Below are positions 34,231 through 43,146 of a DNA stretch of 64,000 nt, piece after piece. Numbering within the stretch: position 1 is the first letter of the stretch; the number at the start of each line of letters is the position of its first letter. Origin of the DNA: UBA964 sp037444685 (lineage in GTDB: Bacteria > Pseudomonadota > Gammaproteobacteria > Steroidobacterales > Steroidobacteraceae). The position numbers and the translations under genes were made by a program. Location: NCBI GenBank assembly GCA_037444685.1, contig JBBILX010000001.1, positions 434,001 through 498,000 of the forward strand, in the 5' to 3' direction. Below the pieces are notes generated by a model, which did not search any database, was not told the origin of the DNA, and was given only the letters and a program-made list of their open reading frames with translations.

Positions 34231-34893
34231 ATGGACCACGCTATCTGGGTCTTCATACACGTACTGCTGCTGGTCTACTGGCTCGGCGCGGACCTCGGCG
34301 TGCTGCTGCTCGCGCGAGCCGCCAAGCGCAGCGACCTCAGCTTCGCCGAGCGCGCCTTCGCGCTGCGCATGGCGCTCACGATCGACCTCACGCCGCGCCT
34401 ATGCAATGCGGTGATGTTCCCGGTCGGACTGCATGTCACCGACAGCCTCGGCCTCATTGCCGTGCCCGACTGGGTGTTCGCTGTCGCCTGGAGCGTGGCA
34501 CTCGGGTGGATCGCACTGCTGCTCGCGATGGGCAAGGCGGAGGGCACGCCGCTCGCCGCCTTGCTGGGGCGGCTCAACCTCGGTCTGCAGGCGGCACTGC
34601 TGCTCGTCATTGGCTCGTTCGGCGTGCGGGCCGTGCTCGGTAACGGCCCGCTGCCGGGCGGCTGGTTCGGCTGGAAGATCCTGCTGTTCGCGATGATCTT
34701 CGCGATGAGCATCGCCATCGACGTCGCCTTCAAGCCGGTCGGTCCGGCATTCGCGAGGCTCGCGTCCGAGGGCTCGAAACCCGATATCGAGGCCACGATC
34801 GCCGGTGCCGTCGACGGCGCGATCCGTTACGTGCTCGTACTCTACGCGCTGCTGATCGCGATCGCGTTTCTCGGTATTGCAAAGCCCTTCTGA
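34231..34893 (+). CDS. Six-helix membrane protein, paralogue of 33360-34040
   Basis: A 220-residue protein with about six membrane helices. Helix one, FIHVLLLVYWLGADLGVLLL, matches the neighbour's core. PRLCNAVMFPVGLHV aligns with the neighbour's PRYCLVLMLPVGYSL, and GWFGWKILLF with DWISAKFLIF. The divergent arrangement and shared core indicate duplication with inversion. The start was placed at the ATG of MDHAIWVF; no good ribosome site precedes it, but an upstream GTG with one exists in another frame. The alpha/beta-hydrolase-fold gene follows after 29 bases. Confidence 0.7.
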   Translation: MDHAIWVFIHVLLLVYWLGADLGVLLLARAAKRSDLSFAERAFALRMALTIDLTPRLCNAVMFPVGLHVTDSLGLIAVPDWVFAVAWSVALGWIALLLAMGKAEGTPLAALLGRLNLGLQAALLLVIGSFGVRAVLGNGPLPGGWFGWKILLFAMIFAMSIAIDVAFKPVGPAFARLASEGSKPDIEATIAGAVDGAIRYVLVLYALLIAIAFLGIAKPF

Positions 34894-34922
34894 TAGAGAT
34901 CGATTCCGCTGGAGACGACGAC

Positions 34923-35726
34923 ATGCCGATGGCCCGCATCAACGACCACAACATGTACTACGAGGTGCTCGGTCGAGGCGATCCGGTGCTGTGCATGGGT
35001 GGCTGGGGCACGTTCTGCCACGACAATCACCATCATCTCGCACGTGGCCTGACCGACCGTTATCAGGTCATCATCTTCGACTATCGCGGCATCGGCGACT
35101 CGGACGACGACCCGTCCGTGCCTTCGACAATGGCGCTGCATGCCGGCGATGCGATCGGGCTGCTCGATCACCTCGGCCTGCGCAACGTTCACCTCGTTGG
35201 GCTGGTCGGCATGGGTGCCTGCGTCTGTCAGGAGATCGCGATCCGTCGGCCCGACCTTGCCCGGTCGATGCTCAATACCGGCGCCTGGTGCGAGGTCGAC
35301 GACTTCCTCCGCGATCAGCTCGAGATGTTCCGCTGGATTCATCGCGACCTCGGCTTCGAAGCGTTTCAGAAAGCCGTGACGCTCCTGTCCTTCACCCCCG
35401 AGTACTACAACGCGAACAAGCACAAGCTGCTCGGGCCGCAGGGGGGGTGGAAGGAGCTGAACGGCCGTTACCCCGCGCATGCCCGCCTCGTCGATGCCTG
35501 CGTGGGCTTCGAATCGAAGACGCGCCTCGCGTCGGTCTGCTGCCCAACGCTGATCATCCACGCCGCGCTGGATCAGGTCACGAGCCCGCGCACGACGGTG
35601 CCGATCGAGCGTGCGATACCGGGAGCGATCGGCGAGACCTGGGACGATCTCGCCCACGTGGTCGCCGGGAAGGCACAGAAGATACGTTTCGCGAACCGAC
35701 TTTTCGATTGGCTTTCCAGCTGCTGA
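34923..35726 (+). CDS. Alpha/beta-hydrolase-fold protein lacking the nucleophile Ser
   Basis: A 267-residue alpha/beta-hydrolase-fold protein with DPVLCMGGWGT (oxyanion area) and FDYRGIGDSD, a typical DxRGxGxS motif. The elbow expected at residues 93-97 reads G-L-V-G-M in HLVGLVGMGAC, with Val where Ser, Cys or Asp would be. A C-terminal H in DDLAHVVAG matches the catalytic His. The fold is clear but the usual nucleophile is not. GGAG lies before the ATG. It is encoded 29 bases after a membrane protein and 7 bases before a CitMHS-type transporter. Confidence 0.75.
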   Translation: MPMARINDHNMYYEVLGRGDPVLCMGGWGTFCHDNHHHLARGLTDRYQVIIFDYRGIGDSDDDPSVPSTMALHAGDAIGLLDHLGLRNVHLVGLVGMGACVCQEIAIRRPDLARSMLNTGAWCEVDDFLRDQLEMFRWIHRDLGFEAFQKAVTLLSFTPEYYNANKHKLLGPQGGWKELNGRYPAHARLVDACVGFESKTRLASVCCPTLIIHAALDQVTSPRTTVPIERAIPGAIGETWDDLAHVVAGKAQKIRFANRLFDWLSSC

Positions 35727-35733
35727 AGCCGGC

Positions 35734-36933
35734 ATGCCTCCCGTCGAGTTCGTGCTCTTCGGACTGACGCTGCTCGGCGTTGCGCTCCTGCACCACCGCA
35801 CTCTCGAGGTCGCGCTCGCCGGTCTCGCCACCATCCTCGTCTGGAAGTTCATCGGGCCCGGCTTCGAGGCGGGCCCGGGCCTCGGCGGGCTGCTCGATCA
35901 TCTCGCACACGAGTGGGTGATGCTCGCCAACCTGTTCGCGCTGCTGACAGGATTCACGATCCTGGCGCGACACTTCGAGGCCACGCGTATTCCGGACCTC
36001 CTGCCCGCGCTGCTGCCCGACGACTGGAAAGGCGGCTTCGTGTTGCTGTGCATGGTGTTCGTGATGTCGGGTTTTCTCGACAACATCGCAGCGGCGATGA
36101 TCGGCGGGACCATGGCCGCGAGCGTGTTCCGCAATCGCCTGCACATCGGCTACCTTGCCGCCATCGTCGCGGCGTCCAACGCCGGAGGCGCCGGGAGCGT
36201 GATCGGCGACACGACGACCACCATGATGTGGCTCGAGGGTGTCACGCCTGTGCAGGTCCTGCCGGCCTACCTCGCGGCTGGAGCCGCGTTCCTGGTCTTC
36301 GCGATCCCCGCATCCCTGCAGCAGCAGCGCGCCTCGCCAATCGTGCGCGATCCGCCACGCGGCGCTCGTGTCGACTGGACGCGCCTTTCCGTGGTAGGTG
36401 CCCTGCTTGGCGCCACAGTGACGACCAACGTCGTGCTGAACCTGCGCACCCCCGCCCTCGCCGACCGCTTTCCTTTCCTTGGGGCCGCTGTCTGGACGAC
36501 GATCATGTTGACGACTCCATTGAGGCGACCGGACTGGGCGCTGCTGCCGTCGGCCGCGCGCGGCAGCGTGTTCCTGCTCGCGCTCGTCCTCTGCGCATCG
36601 CTGATGCCGGTCGAGTCACTGCCGCCGGCCTCCTGGCCAACCACGCTGGGCCTCGGCTTCCTCTCGGCCGTTTTCGACAACATCCCCCTGACCAAGCTCG
36701 CGCTCGAGGAAGGTGGATTCGACTGGGGATGCCTCGCTTATTCGGTCGGCTTCGGTGGTTCGATGATCTGGTTCGGCTCGTCGGCCGGCGTTGCGCTATC
36801 GAACCGATTCCCGGACGCCCGCTCGGCGGGTGCCTGGCTCAAGTCGGGCTGGCACGTGGTGCTCGGCTATCTGGTCGGCTTCTTCGTGCTGCTGCTGACG
36901 CTCGGATGGCGCCCGACCGTGGTACCGGACTGA
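35734..36933 (+). CDS. CitMHS/NhaD-like membrane transporter
   Basis: A 399-residue membrane protein with about eleven helices. Hairpin-like stretches carry MSGFLDNIAAAMIGG and SVIGDTTTTMMW, and a second copy FLSAVFDNIPLTKLAL lies near the C-terminus. The repeated F-x-D-N motif is the mark of the ion-transporter superfamily containing citrate (CitMHS), ArsB and NhaD carriers. It probably moves an organic anion or exchanges Na+ for H+. The start follows the hydrolase stop by 7 bases. The rhomboid gene follows after 3 bases, so the three genes form a small operon. Confidence 0.7.
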   Translation: MPPVEFVLFGLTLLGVALLHHRTLEVALAGLATILVWKFIGPGFEAGPGLGGLLDHLAHEWVMLANLFALLTGFTILARHFEATRIPDLLPALLPDDWKGGFVLLCMVFVMSGFLDNIAAAMIGGTMAASVFRNRLHIGYLAAIVAASNAGGAGSVIGDTTTTMMWLEGVTPVQVLPAYLAAGAAFLVFAIPASLQQQRASPIVRDPPRGARVDWTRLSVVGALLGATVTTNVVLNLRTPALADRFPFLGAAVWTTIMLTTPLRRPDWALLPSAARGSVFLLALVLCASLMPVESLPPASWPTTLGLGFLSAVFDNIPLTKLALEEGGFDWGCLAYSVGFGGSMIWFGSSAGVALSNRFPDARSAGAWLKSGWHVVLGYLVGFFVLLLTLGWRPTVVPD

Positions 36934-36936
36934 ACC

Positions 36937-37521
36937 ATGTTTTCTAACCTGCCGCCCGCGACGCGCTCGATCCTCGTCGCGAATCTGGGTGTTTTCATCG
37001 TCCAGGCACTGCTGCCCGAGTTCACGACGATCCATTTCGCGCTCTGGCCGCTGCACGTGAACTTCGAGATCTGGCAGCTCGTGACCTATGCGTTTCTGCA
37101 CGGGGGACTCGCGCACATCGCGTTCAACATGTTCGGCCTCGTGATGTTCGGCGCGGATCTCGAGCGTGTCTGGGGCACGCGGCGCTTCGCGCAGTACTAT
37201 CTGGCGAGTGTGCTCGCAGCGGCGCTGACTCAGCTGCTCGTCACGTCATGGCTCGGCGACGCGAAGCCGACGGTCGGTGCCTCCGGAGGCATCTACGGAC
37301 TCGTACTCGGTTTTGCGATGATGTTCCCTGACCGGCGAATCGTGCCGCTGTTCCCGCCGATCCCCATGCCGGCCCGCGTCTTCGCGCTCCTGTTCGCGAC
37401 CCTCGAGCTCGTGCTCGGCGTCAGCGGGACCCAGAGCGGCGTCGCCCATTTCGCGCACCTCGGCGGCATGCTCGGCGGTTGGCTCCTGTTGCGGCACTGG
37501 GCGAACGCCAGACGCGCTTGA
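36937..37521 (+). CDS. Rhomboid-family intramembrane serine protease
   Basis: A 194-residue protein with six membrane helices. The rhomboid catalytic dyad is present: Ser in VGASGGIYG (about residue 113) and His in VAHFAHLGG (about 169). The H-x-x-x-N of helix 2 appears in HGGLAHIAFNMFGLVMFG. These proteases cut membrane proteins within the bilayer. It lies 3 bases after the CitMHS-type gene and is convergent with the MATE gene. The substrate is unknown. Confidence 0.92.
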   Translation: MFSNLPPATRSILVANLGVFIVQALLPEFTTIHFALWPLHVNFEIWQLVTYAFLHGGLAHIAFNMFGLVMFGADLERVWGTRRFAQYYLASVLAAALTQLLVTSWLGDAKPTVGASGGIYGLVLGFAMMFPDRRIVPLFPPIPMPARVFALLFATLELVLGVSGTQSGVAHFAHLGGMLGGWLLLRHWANARRA

Positions 37522-37534
37522 CTGGCATCGACGC

Positions 37535-38968
37535 TCAGAGCAGATCACGGCGCCAGTGTCCCGATCGCCAGCGCAGGAACATGGTCGTGCCAAGCAGGGT
37601 CGCGTAGGCCATCAAGGCGAGCCAGCCGCCGAGTGCGCCGAGCCCCGCCTGCGGCAAGCCCAAGACCCAGCCCTCCCCGGGGGCGAATATGAGCAGGTGG
37701 GCCGTGGGCACGAAAAGGCCCCAGGAAAGCGCGAGCGCCACCACTGCCGGCACTCTCGTATCGCCGGCCGCACGCAGGCAGAAGCTCGAACCGAAGTACA
37801 GGCCGTCGAAGATCTGATAGGCGGCCGCAGGCCAGAGCACGGCCAGTGCGATCGCCACCGTCTCCGCCGCGGCCGCGTCGCCAGCCTCCACGAACCGCGG
37901 CAGCACCCAGGGGCCGCCGATCAGGAAGCCGAGCGCGATGCAGCCCATCAGCGCCGAGCACATCAGCACGACGCGCGTGCCGAGCTTCGCCGCCCAGTCC
38001 CGATCACCGGCACCGATGGTCTGCCCGACCACGGTCGTACCCGCGGTCGCGAGGCCGAGCGTCGGCATGTAGGCGATCGAGGTCAGCATCATGACGATCT
38101 GGGTCGCGGCCGCCTCCGTGTTGCCCACCCTCGCCACCATGAGCTGGAACAGCGCGACGCCGAGTACGTCGGCGCCGTACATCACGCCGACCGGCAGACC
38201 GACGCGCAGCATGCGCCACACGAGGCCGAAATCCGGCCGCCAGGTCAGCCGCGTCCGGTATCTGCCCGCGAAGTGCGCTGACAGCAGGATCGCGAGCGCC
38301 AGCAGGAGTCCAAGCGCCTGCGCCAGGTTCGTGCCCCAGGCGGCACCGGCCATGCCGAGCCCGCGCCCGAACACCAGGTATTCGTTGGCCGGCACGTTCG
38401 CGAGCGTGATCGAGGCCGCGATCAGCAGCGTCACGCGCGTGGCGCCGACGCCATTGAAGAAGCCCATGACGACCCAGCCCCTCGAGCCAAGCACGGCGCC
38501 GTACAGGCGCGGCTGCCAATAGTCGAGCGCGAGCTGCTCGATCTCGCGCGACAGGCCGAAAGGAGCGAGCAGCAGCGGCCCCGCCAGCGCCGCGACCACG
38601 AACAACGGCGCGCTGATCAGCGTCGCCCACAGCGCACTCCAGGCGGCCTGCGAGGCACGCGCGCGGCGCCGCGCGCCGTCGGCCTGCGAGACGAAGGTCT
38701 GCACGGCCAGACCTACACCGCTGATGACTAGGATCAGACAGGTCATCAGCCAGTAGATCGAGCCCATCGCGGCGACCGCAGCGGTCGACAACCGGCCAAT
38801 GAACCAGGTGTCGGTCAGGTTAAGAACCGCCTGGATGGTGTTGGTGACCATCAGTGGGGCCGCGAGCCGCAGGATCGCGCCGTGGTCGATGCGGACACGA
38901 CCGGCGGCGTCGACCCGGCGCGCCGGCAGAGACGGTGGGGCCGACGCTTCGATGACCTCAGGTCTCAC
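37535..38968 (-). CDS. MATE-family efflux transporter
   Basis: A 477-residue protein with about twelve helices in two repeats. The N-terminal half has LMVTNTIQAVLNLTDTWFIG with the usual D-T-W-F-I-G pattern, and the second half has GLPVGVMYGADVLGVALFQ. It belongs to the MatE family of drug:Na+ or drug:H+ antiporters. The GTG at 38968 gives a normal length and overlaps the carrier gene stop by 11 bases; the longer open frame upstream is antisense-like filler inside that gene. Its role is probably exporting toxic metabolites or drugs. Confidence 0.8.
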   Translation of the reverse strand: MRPEVIEASAPPSLPARRVDAAGRVRIDHGAILRLAAPLMVTNTIQAVLNLTDTWFIGRLSTAAVAAMGSIYWLMTCLILVISGVGLAVQTFVSQADGARRRARASQAAWSALWATLISAPLFVVAALAGPLLLAPFGLSREIEQLALDYWQPRLYGAVLGSRGWVVMGFFNGVGATRVTLLIAASITLANVPANEYLVFGRGLGMAGAAWGTNLAQALGLLLALAILLSAHFAGRYRTRLTWRPDFGLVWRMLRVGLPVGVMYGADVLGVALFQLMVARVGNTEAAATQIVMMLTSIAYMPTLGLATAGTTVVGQTIGAGDRDWAAKLGTRVVLMCSALMGCIALGFLIGGPWVLPRFVEAGDAAAAETVAIALAVLWPAAAYQIFDGLYFGSSFCLRAAGDTRVPAVVALALSWGLFVPTAHLLIFAPGEGWVLGLPQAGLGALGGWLALMAYATLLGTTMFLRWRSGHWRRDLL

Positions 38969-40214
38969 GGCGCTGGAAGCCCCGGGCGAGCCCCTGTGCG
39001 ACCAGCAGCATCGCCAATGAGAGCGCCGCGCAGACGCCGGCCACGCCAGCGAGTCCGAAGCCGGCCACGAGTGGATAACTGAGCTGGGCGAGGCTGTCCC
39101 CGCCGCGCTGCAATAGCGTGTCGATGAGGCTCTTGCTCTTGAACTTGCTCTCGGGATTGAGCACCGTGAACAGCATCTCGCGAATGGGCTTGAACAGCCC
39201 ATAGTCGACGCCGCGGCGCAGCACCTGCGTGGCGAGCAGCATCGCACCGACCGGCACGAGCGCGAGCGCGACCAGCGAAGCGATCAGCAGCAGCGGAATC
39301 ACGCCGAGCGCGAGCCGCATGCCGCCGCGCCGGGTCAGCCAGGCGACCGCAAAGCCCTGGAACAGCAGAGCGACGACGTTGACGAGGAAGTCGATGCGCG
39401 CAAACAGGGCTGCGCGCTCGCCCAGTGTCCGATACGCCGACTCGACGTAGCGTGCCTGCTCGTTGTACATGAAGCCACCGAGCACCTGGCCGGCGACGAT
39501 CAGCGCGGCGATGCCGAGCATGTACGGTGAAGTCAGCAATCGACGCAGGTCGTCCCAGGCGCGACCACCCACGGCTACCTCGAGTGCCGCGGCGTCGCGA
39601 CCCTCGTCGGCCAGGCTGCGCCGCTGCGTCCAGCGTCCTGCGACGGCCGCAAGGCCGATCAGCAGGCAGGCGATCGTGATCGTGACGCTCGCTCCCAGTC
39701 GCTCGACGAACAGGCTGTTGAACAGGGGTCCGGCAATCGCTCCGGCGCTGCCGCCCGCAGCGATATAGCCGAAAACGCGCTGTGCGGTAGTGCTGCGCCA
39801 TGCATCGACCATGACGCTCCAGAAGACGCTGACCATGAACAGGTTCAGCGAGCTGACGGCGACGAAGTAAACCACTGGCGCGATGCCGCTGCCCGTCCCG
39901 CCCCGCACGGCCACGGCGAGGCTCAGAAACAGCAGGACCACCATACCGTAGATCGTGGCCAGCAGGCGTCCGCGAGGAACGCGCGCGACCGTGTACCAGT
40001 ACACCGGCAGCACGGCGAGCATCACGCCGAAGGTCAGGTAGAAGAGCTCGTCGATCCGTTCGCGACCGACCTCGAGGGCAAACGCCTCGCGCAGGCTGCG
40101 CAGCATGTAGTAGCCGGCCAGCAAGGCGAAGTAGGCACAGGCCGCCGACCAGAGCGCGGTGCGCTGCGACGCCGACAGCGCCGGCGGCGCCGATGCCGCG
40201 GCCGCGTGGGTCAT
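38958..40214 (-). CDS. ADP/ATP-translocase-like (TLC) membrane carrier
   Basis: A 418-residue protein with about twelve helices, of the TLC/MFS type seen in bacterial ADP/ATP-translocase-like proteins. GYYMLRSLREAFALEVG near the start is the family's helix 1, and LKPIREMLFTV-like GLFKPIREMLFTVLNPE comes later. Free-living bacteria carry distant relatives whose substrates are unknown, so nucleotide exchange should not be assumed. It begins where the MaoC-type gene stops (TGATG overlap) and overlaps the MATE gene, forming a three-gene block. Confidence 0.65.
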   Translation of the reverse strand: MTHAAAASAPPALSASQRTALWSAACAYFALLAGYYMLRSLREAFALEVGRERIDELFYLTFGVMLAVLPVYWYTVARVPRGRLLATIYGMVVLLFLSLAVAVRGGTGSGIAPVVYFVAVSSLNLFMVSVFWSVMVDAWRSTTAQRVFGYIAAGGSAGAIAGPLFNSLFVERLGASVTITIACLLIGLAAVAGRWTQRRSLADEGRDAAALEVAVGGRAWDDLRRLLTSPYMLGIAALIVAGQVLGGFMYNEQARYVESAYRTLGERAALFARIDFLVNVVALLFQGFAVAWLTRRGGMRLALGVIPLLLIASLVALALVPVGAMLLATQVLRRGVDYGLFKPIREMLFTVLNPESKFKSKSLIDTLLQRGGDSLAQLSYPLVAGFGLAGVAGVCAALSLAMLLVAQGLARGFQRRET

Positions 40215-41083
40215 CAGGCGACCGCTTGCACGCGGCCGCTGAGGTGCGGACGCTCGCCCTGGGCGTCGCGCAAGGCGAATTCCACGCCGCCCTCTCCGGC
40301 AGGCCAGCGCTCGAGGATCAGCCAGGAGGGCAGGAGGACCGGCAGCTTGAACTGCACTTCGAATCGCACATGGGCGTCGAAGACCGCGGCCGGCATCTCC
40401 GCCGCACAACGCGCGAGCGACCACATGCCATGGGCGATCGCGGTCCGGAAACCGAAAGCCCGCGCGGTGACGTCGCTGAGATGGATCGGATTGAGATCGC
40501 CGGACAGCAGACCATATTGCCGACCGAGACCAGCCGGTGCGCGGAAGCTGGTGCATTGCACCGGCGTCGCCTCCTGCGGCTGATCAGACGCGTCGCGCCG
40601 CAAGCCCTCACGGCCGCCGGCACGTCGTCGTGCGAGGAAGGTGCAGGTCTCGCGCCAGAGCCAGCGCTCGCCCTGGCGCCACTCGGTTTCGAGGTCGAAC
40701 TCCTGGCCGCGCGCCGTCTCGCGATGACCGTCGAGCCAGACGACGAGACGCCCGCCTTCATCCGGAGCGAGCGGTCGACGCTGCTCGATGACGTTGGCCA
40801 CGTGCACGAGGCCGAGCAGCCGGACCGGGAACCTCGGCGACGCGAGGAGCGCAAGGTGCACCGGCGTCGCGAGCACGTGCGGATACGCAATCGGCAAGGC
40901 GCCAGCGCCGCCGATTCCGCAGACGCCGCGGTATCGCGCCAGCTGCGCTGGGTCGGCCGTGACGCGCGTCAGCTCGGCTTCGAGCCGACCGACCCGCTGC
41001 CCCGTCGGAACCAGCGGAGGTTTCGGCGTGGCGAGCACGCACGCATACGATGGCCAGACGGACGGAGGCGAATCGAACAGCAC
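40214..41083 (-). CDS. MaoC-like double hotdog dehydratase/hydratase
   Basis: A 289-residue protein of two hotdog folds. The C-terminal half carries the hydratase motif YGLLSGDLNPIH followed by AFGFRTAIAHGMWSLA, where Asp and His are the catalytic pair of MaoC/R-specific enoyl-CoA hydratases. The N-terminal half lacks the motif, as in the double-hotdog members. It should hydrate or dehydrate a 3-hydroxyacyl or enoyl thioester. The start is a GTG. It lies 31 bases after ccmI in the same direction and overlaps the translocase-like gene by one base. Confidence 0.75.
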   Translation of the reverse strand: MLFDSPPSVWPSYACVLATPKPPLVPTGQRVGRLEAELTRVTADPAQLARYRGVCGIGGAGALPIAYPHVLATPVHLALLASPRFPVRLLGLVHVANVIEQRRPLAPDEGGRLVVWLDGHRETARGQEFDLETEWRQGERWLWRETCTFLARRRAGGREGLRRDASDQPQEATPVQCTSFRAPAGLGRQYGLLSGDLNPIHLSDVTARAFGFRTAIAHGMWSLARCAAEMPAAVFDAHVRFEVQFKLPVLLPSWLILERWPAGEGGVEFALRDAQGERPHLSGRVQAVA

Positions 41084-41114
41084 GGCGACTCCCGCGGGCC
41101 CGGCGGACGGCTGG

Positions 41115-42131
41115 TCAGGGTGTGAGTCGGTCGATGACGACCGGCTTCAGCGAGTCTCGTCCCACATCATAGCGGACCTCGCCGTATGGATCGCCCGGCT
41201 GTGCCGTCGGTTGCCCACCGAGCGCGACTCGCGCGATGACCACCACGGTCTCGCCCGCGGCGAACGTACGCCCGGGCATCATCGCGTCGGCTGGCGTCAA
41301 TTCGATACGCTGCGGGAAAGAGGCCGGCAGACGCCGCGCGGCGAGCGGTGGCCCGGGTTCGCCGGGGCGCCGGACGGCGACGAACAACGGTGCTCCGGTC
41401 GGCACGCGCGCCGCGAGAGCCGGCGCGATCGTGACCTCGAGATCGATCCGGGCGGTGTCGGTGACGGCACCGGGACCCGCGACGGCCGCGCCCGCTGCTG
41501 TGGTGCCCTGCCCTCGTGCGAGCTCGGCGTCCAGCGCGTCGACCTGCTGCTGCAGGATGGGGCGGACATTTTCCGGGGGCCCGAGCGCGAGCAGCGTGGC
41601 GAACCGTTCGCGGGCGAGCGAGAGGTCGCCGCGCCGCTGCGCGGCGACACCGGCGAAAAACAACGCCTTGCCGGACTGCGGGTCGAGCTCGACGGCACGC
41701 TCGAACAGCCGGCCGGCGCGCCCGGCCAGCTCGCTCTCGTCGAGGAGCGTGAGCGCCTCGGCCCAGCCGGTCAGCGCCTCGGCGTTGCGACCGTCGGCGA
41801 GCCGGTCCGCGCGCTGGTAAGCGCGTGCCGCGAGCGGATACTGCTCGAGCGCCGTGTACGAGCGACCGAGCATGAGCCAGCCCTCGAGGTCATCCGGCTT
41901 GCGCTCGAGGCGCCGCGCGAGCCGCGCGACCATTGCCACCGGGGACTCGTCGCCGGCCGTCGGGCTGTCCCAGGACCAGTTGCTCCACCACCCGTAGAGG
42001 ACGGCCGTGCCGCCGAGCAGCGCCACGGTGGCGCCGACGGCTGCGCCGCGCGCTCCTCGCCATAGTGGCCAGGCGACCCACAGCGTGACGGCGAGCGCGA
42101 GGGCCGCCGCGATCGCGACGAAGGCCGTCAC
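41115..42131 (-). CDS. ccmI: Cytochrome c maturation protein CcmI
   Basis: A 338-residue protein with two N-terminal membrane segments (about 1-25 and 32-48), then tetratricopeptide repeats (WLMLGRSYTALEQYPLAARAY and LFFAGVAAQRRGDLSLARERF) and a C-terminal beta-rich domain. This is the CcmI/CycH apocytochrome c chaperone that delivers unfolded cytochrome c to the haem lyase CcmF-CcmH. Its GTG start overlaps the ccmH stop as GTGA. It is the last gene of the ccmABCDEFGHI operon. Confidence 0.9.
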   Translation of the reverse strand: MTAFVAIAAALALAVTLWVAWPLWRGARGAAVGATVALLGGTAVLYGWWSNWSWDSPTAGDESPVAMVARLARRLERKPDDLEGWLMLGRSYTALEQYPLAARAYQRADRLADGRNAEALTGWAEALTLLDESELAGRAGRLFERAVELDPQSGKALFFAGVAAQRRGDLSLARERFATLLALGPPENVRPILQQQVDALDAELARGQGTTAAGAAVAGPGAVTDTARIDLEVTIAPALAARVPTGAPLFVAVRRPGEPGPPLAARRLPASFPQRIELTPADAMMPGRTFAAGETVVVIARVALGGQPTAQPGDPYGEVRYDVGRDSLKPVVIDRLTP

Positions 42132-42580
42132 ACCCGGCCGTCCACTTCATCGTCGGGCTGTGCAGCGAGCGCGGCGCGCCCGCGGATGACCCTGACCGCG
42201 ACCCACACTCCTGCCATCAGCAGCACGAACGGCGCCGCCCAGAGCCAGGCGGTCCTTGCGTTGAGATCGGGACGGAACAGGATGAAGTCGCCGTAGCGAT
42301 CGCGCAGATGATCACGGATGGCCTGGTCCGACGCACCGGCGAGTAGCAGTTCGCGTACCTCACGGCGCAGATCGCCGGCCAAGCCGACTGGCGAGTCAGC
42401 GATGGACTGGTTCTGGCACTGCATGCAGCGCAGTTCCTGCGTCAACGCGCGATAGCGCTGCTGCAGCACCGGATCGTCGAGTTCGATCGGATCCACGGCC
42501 CACACCGGCGTGGCGGCGAGGACCAGCAGCGCCGCGAGCAAGTAGTGCCACGGCGAGGCGCGGCGCGCAGTGGCGCTCAT
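42128..42580 (-). CDS. ccmH: Cytochrome c maturation protein CcmH
   Basis: A 150-residue protein with a signal/anchor region, the redox motif RCMQCQNQSIADS (CxxC, about residue 50), and a C-terminal membrane helix before a short acidic tail. CcmH (CcmL) reduces apocytochrome c thiols in the periplasm before haem attachment. The gene overlaps ccmG by 4 bases and ccmI by 4 bases. Length and motifs match the short form that pairs with a separate CcmI. Confidence 0.95.
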   Translation of the reverse strand: MSATARRASPWHYLLAALLVLAATPVWAVDPIELDDPVLQQRYRALTQELRCMQCQNQSIADSPVGLAGDLRREVRELLLAGASDQAIRDHLRDRYGDFILFRPDLNARTAWLWAAPFVLLMAGVWVAVRVIRGRAALAAQPDDEVDGRV

Positions 42581-43146
42581 GTCGCCCCTACGCGCCGCTC
42601 CGCGGGCATGAGGGGCGGCGCGTCCGTGCGCGGCAGGCGACTCAGGAATTCGCGCTCCCAGACCTCCCGCGTCAGCGGCCCGACGTGCCGGTGCACGACA
42701 CGACCGGCCGGATCGATCAGGAAGGTCTCCGGAGCCCCGTACACTCCCCAGTCGATGGCTACCCGGCCCTCCGCGTCGACGGGAACGCGCTCGTAGGGAT
42801 TGCCGAGTTCCTCGAGCCAGCGAAGCGCGCTTGCATCGTCGTCCTTCCAGTTCAGGCCGATGATCGGCGCGACGCCGGTCCGGCGAACGGCGAGCAGCAT
42901 GTCATGTTCAGCCCGGCATTCGACGCACCAGGTGCCCCAGACATTCAGCAGCCACCAGCGGCCGGCCATCGAGCGCGAGTCGAACTGCAACTGCGGCGAG
43001 CCGAGTTCCGGTAGCGTGAACTCGGGGGCCGGCCGGCCGAGCAGTGCGGACGGGATCACGTTCTTCTCGGGCGCGCGCTCGAGTCCCACGGCCAGCACGG
43101 CCACGAGCAGGGCGAACAGGCCGACCGGAACCAGGAAACGGCTCAT
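42577..43146 (-). CDS. ccmG: Thiol:disulfide interchange protein CcmG/DsbE
   Basis: A 189-residue thioredoxin-fold protein anchored by an N-terminal helix (about 6-22). The active site is WGTWCVECRAEHDML (WCxxC), preceded by the CcmG-type FTLPEL segment and containing GLNWKDD and GVYGAPETFLID in the usual places. It reduces CcmH or apocytochrome c thiols in the periplasm. The ATG overlaps the ccmF stop, and the stop overlaps ccmH. Confidence 0.95.
   Translation of the reverse strand: MSRFLVPVGLFALLVAVLAVGLERAPEKNVIPSALLGRPAPEFTLPELGSPQLQFDSRSMAGRWWLLNVWGTWCVECRAEHDMLLAVRRTGVAPIIGLNWKDDDASALRWLEELGNPYERVPVDAEGRVAIDWGVYGAPETFLIDPAGRVVHRHVGPLTREVWEREFLSRLPRTDAPPLMPAERRVGAT

Noticed and set aside
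34127..34414. 95-codon plus-strand frame starting at a GTG with a good ribosome site
   Set aside because: After about 35 codons it reads the membrane-protein gene in the wrong frame and becomes Cys/Ser-rich; kept only as a note on the gap.
37535..39247. 570-codon version of the MATE gene
   Set aside because: The extra N-terminal part is Cys/Ser/Arg-rich and lies within the neighbouring carrier gene; the GTG at 38968 gives a normal MATE protein.
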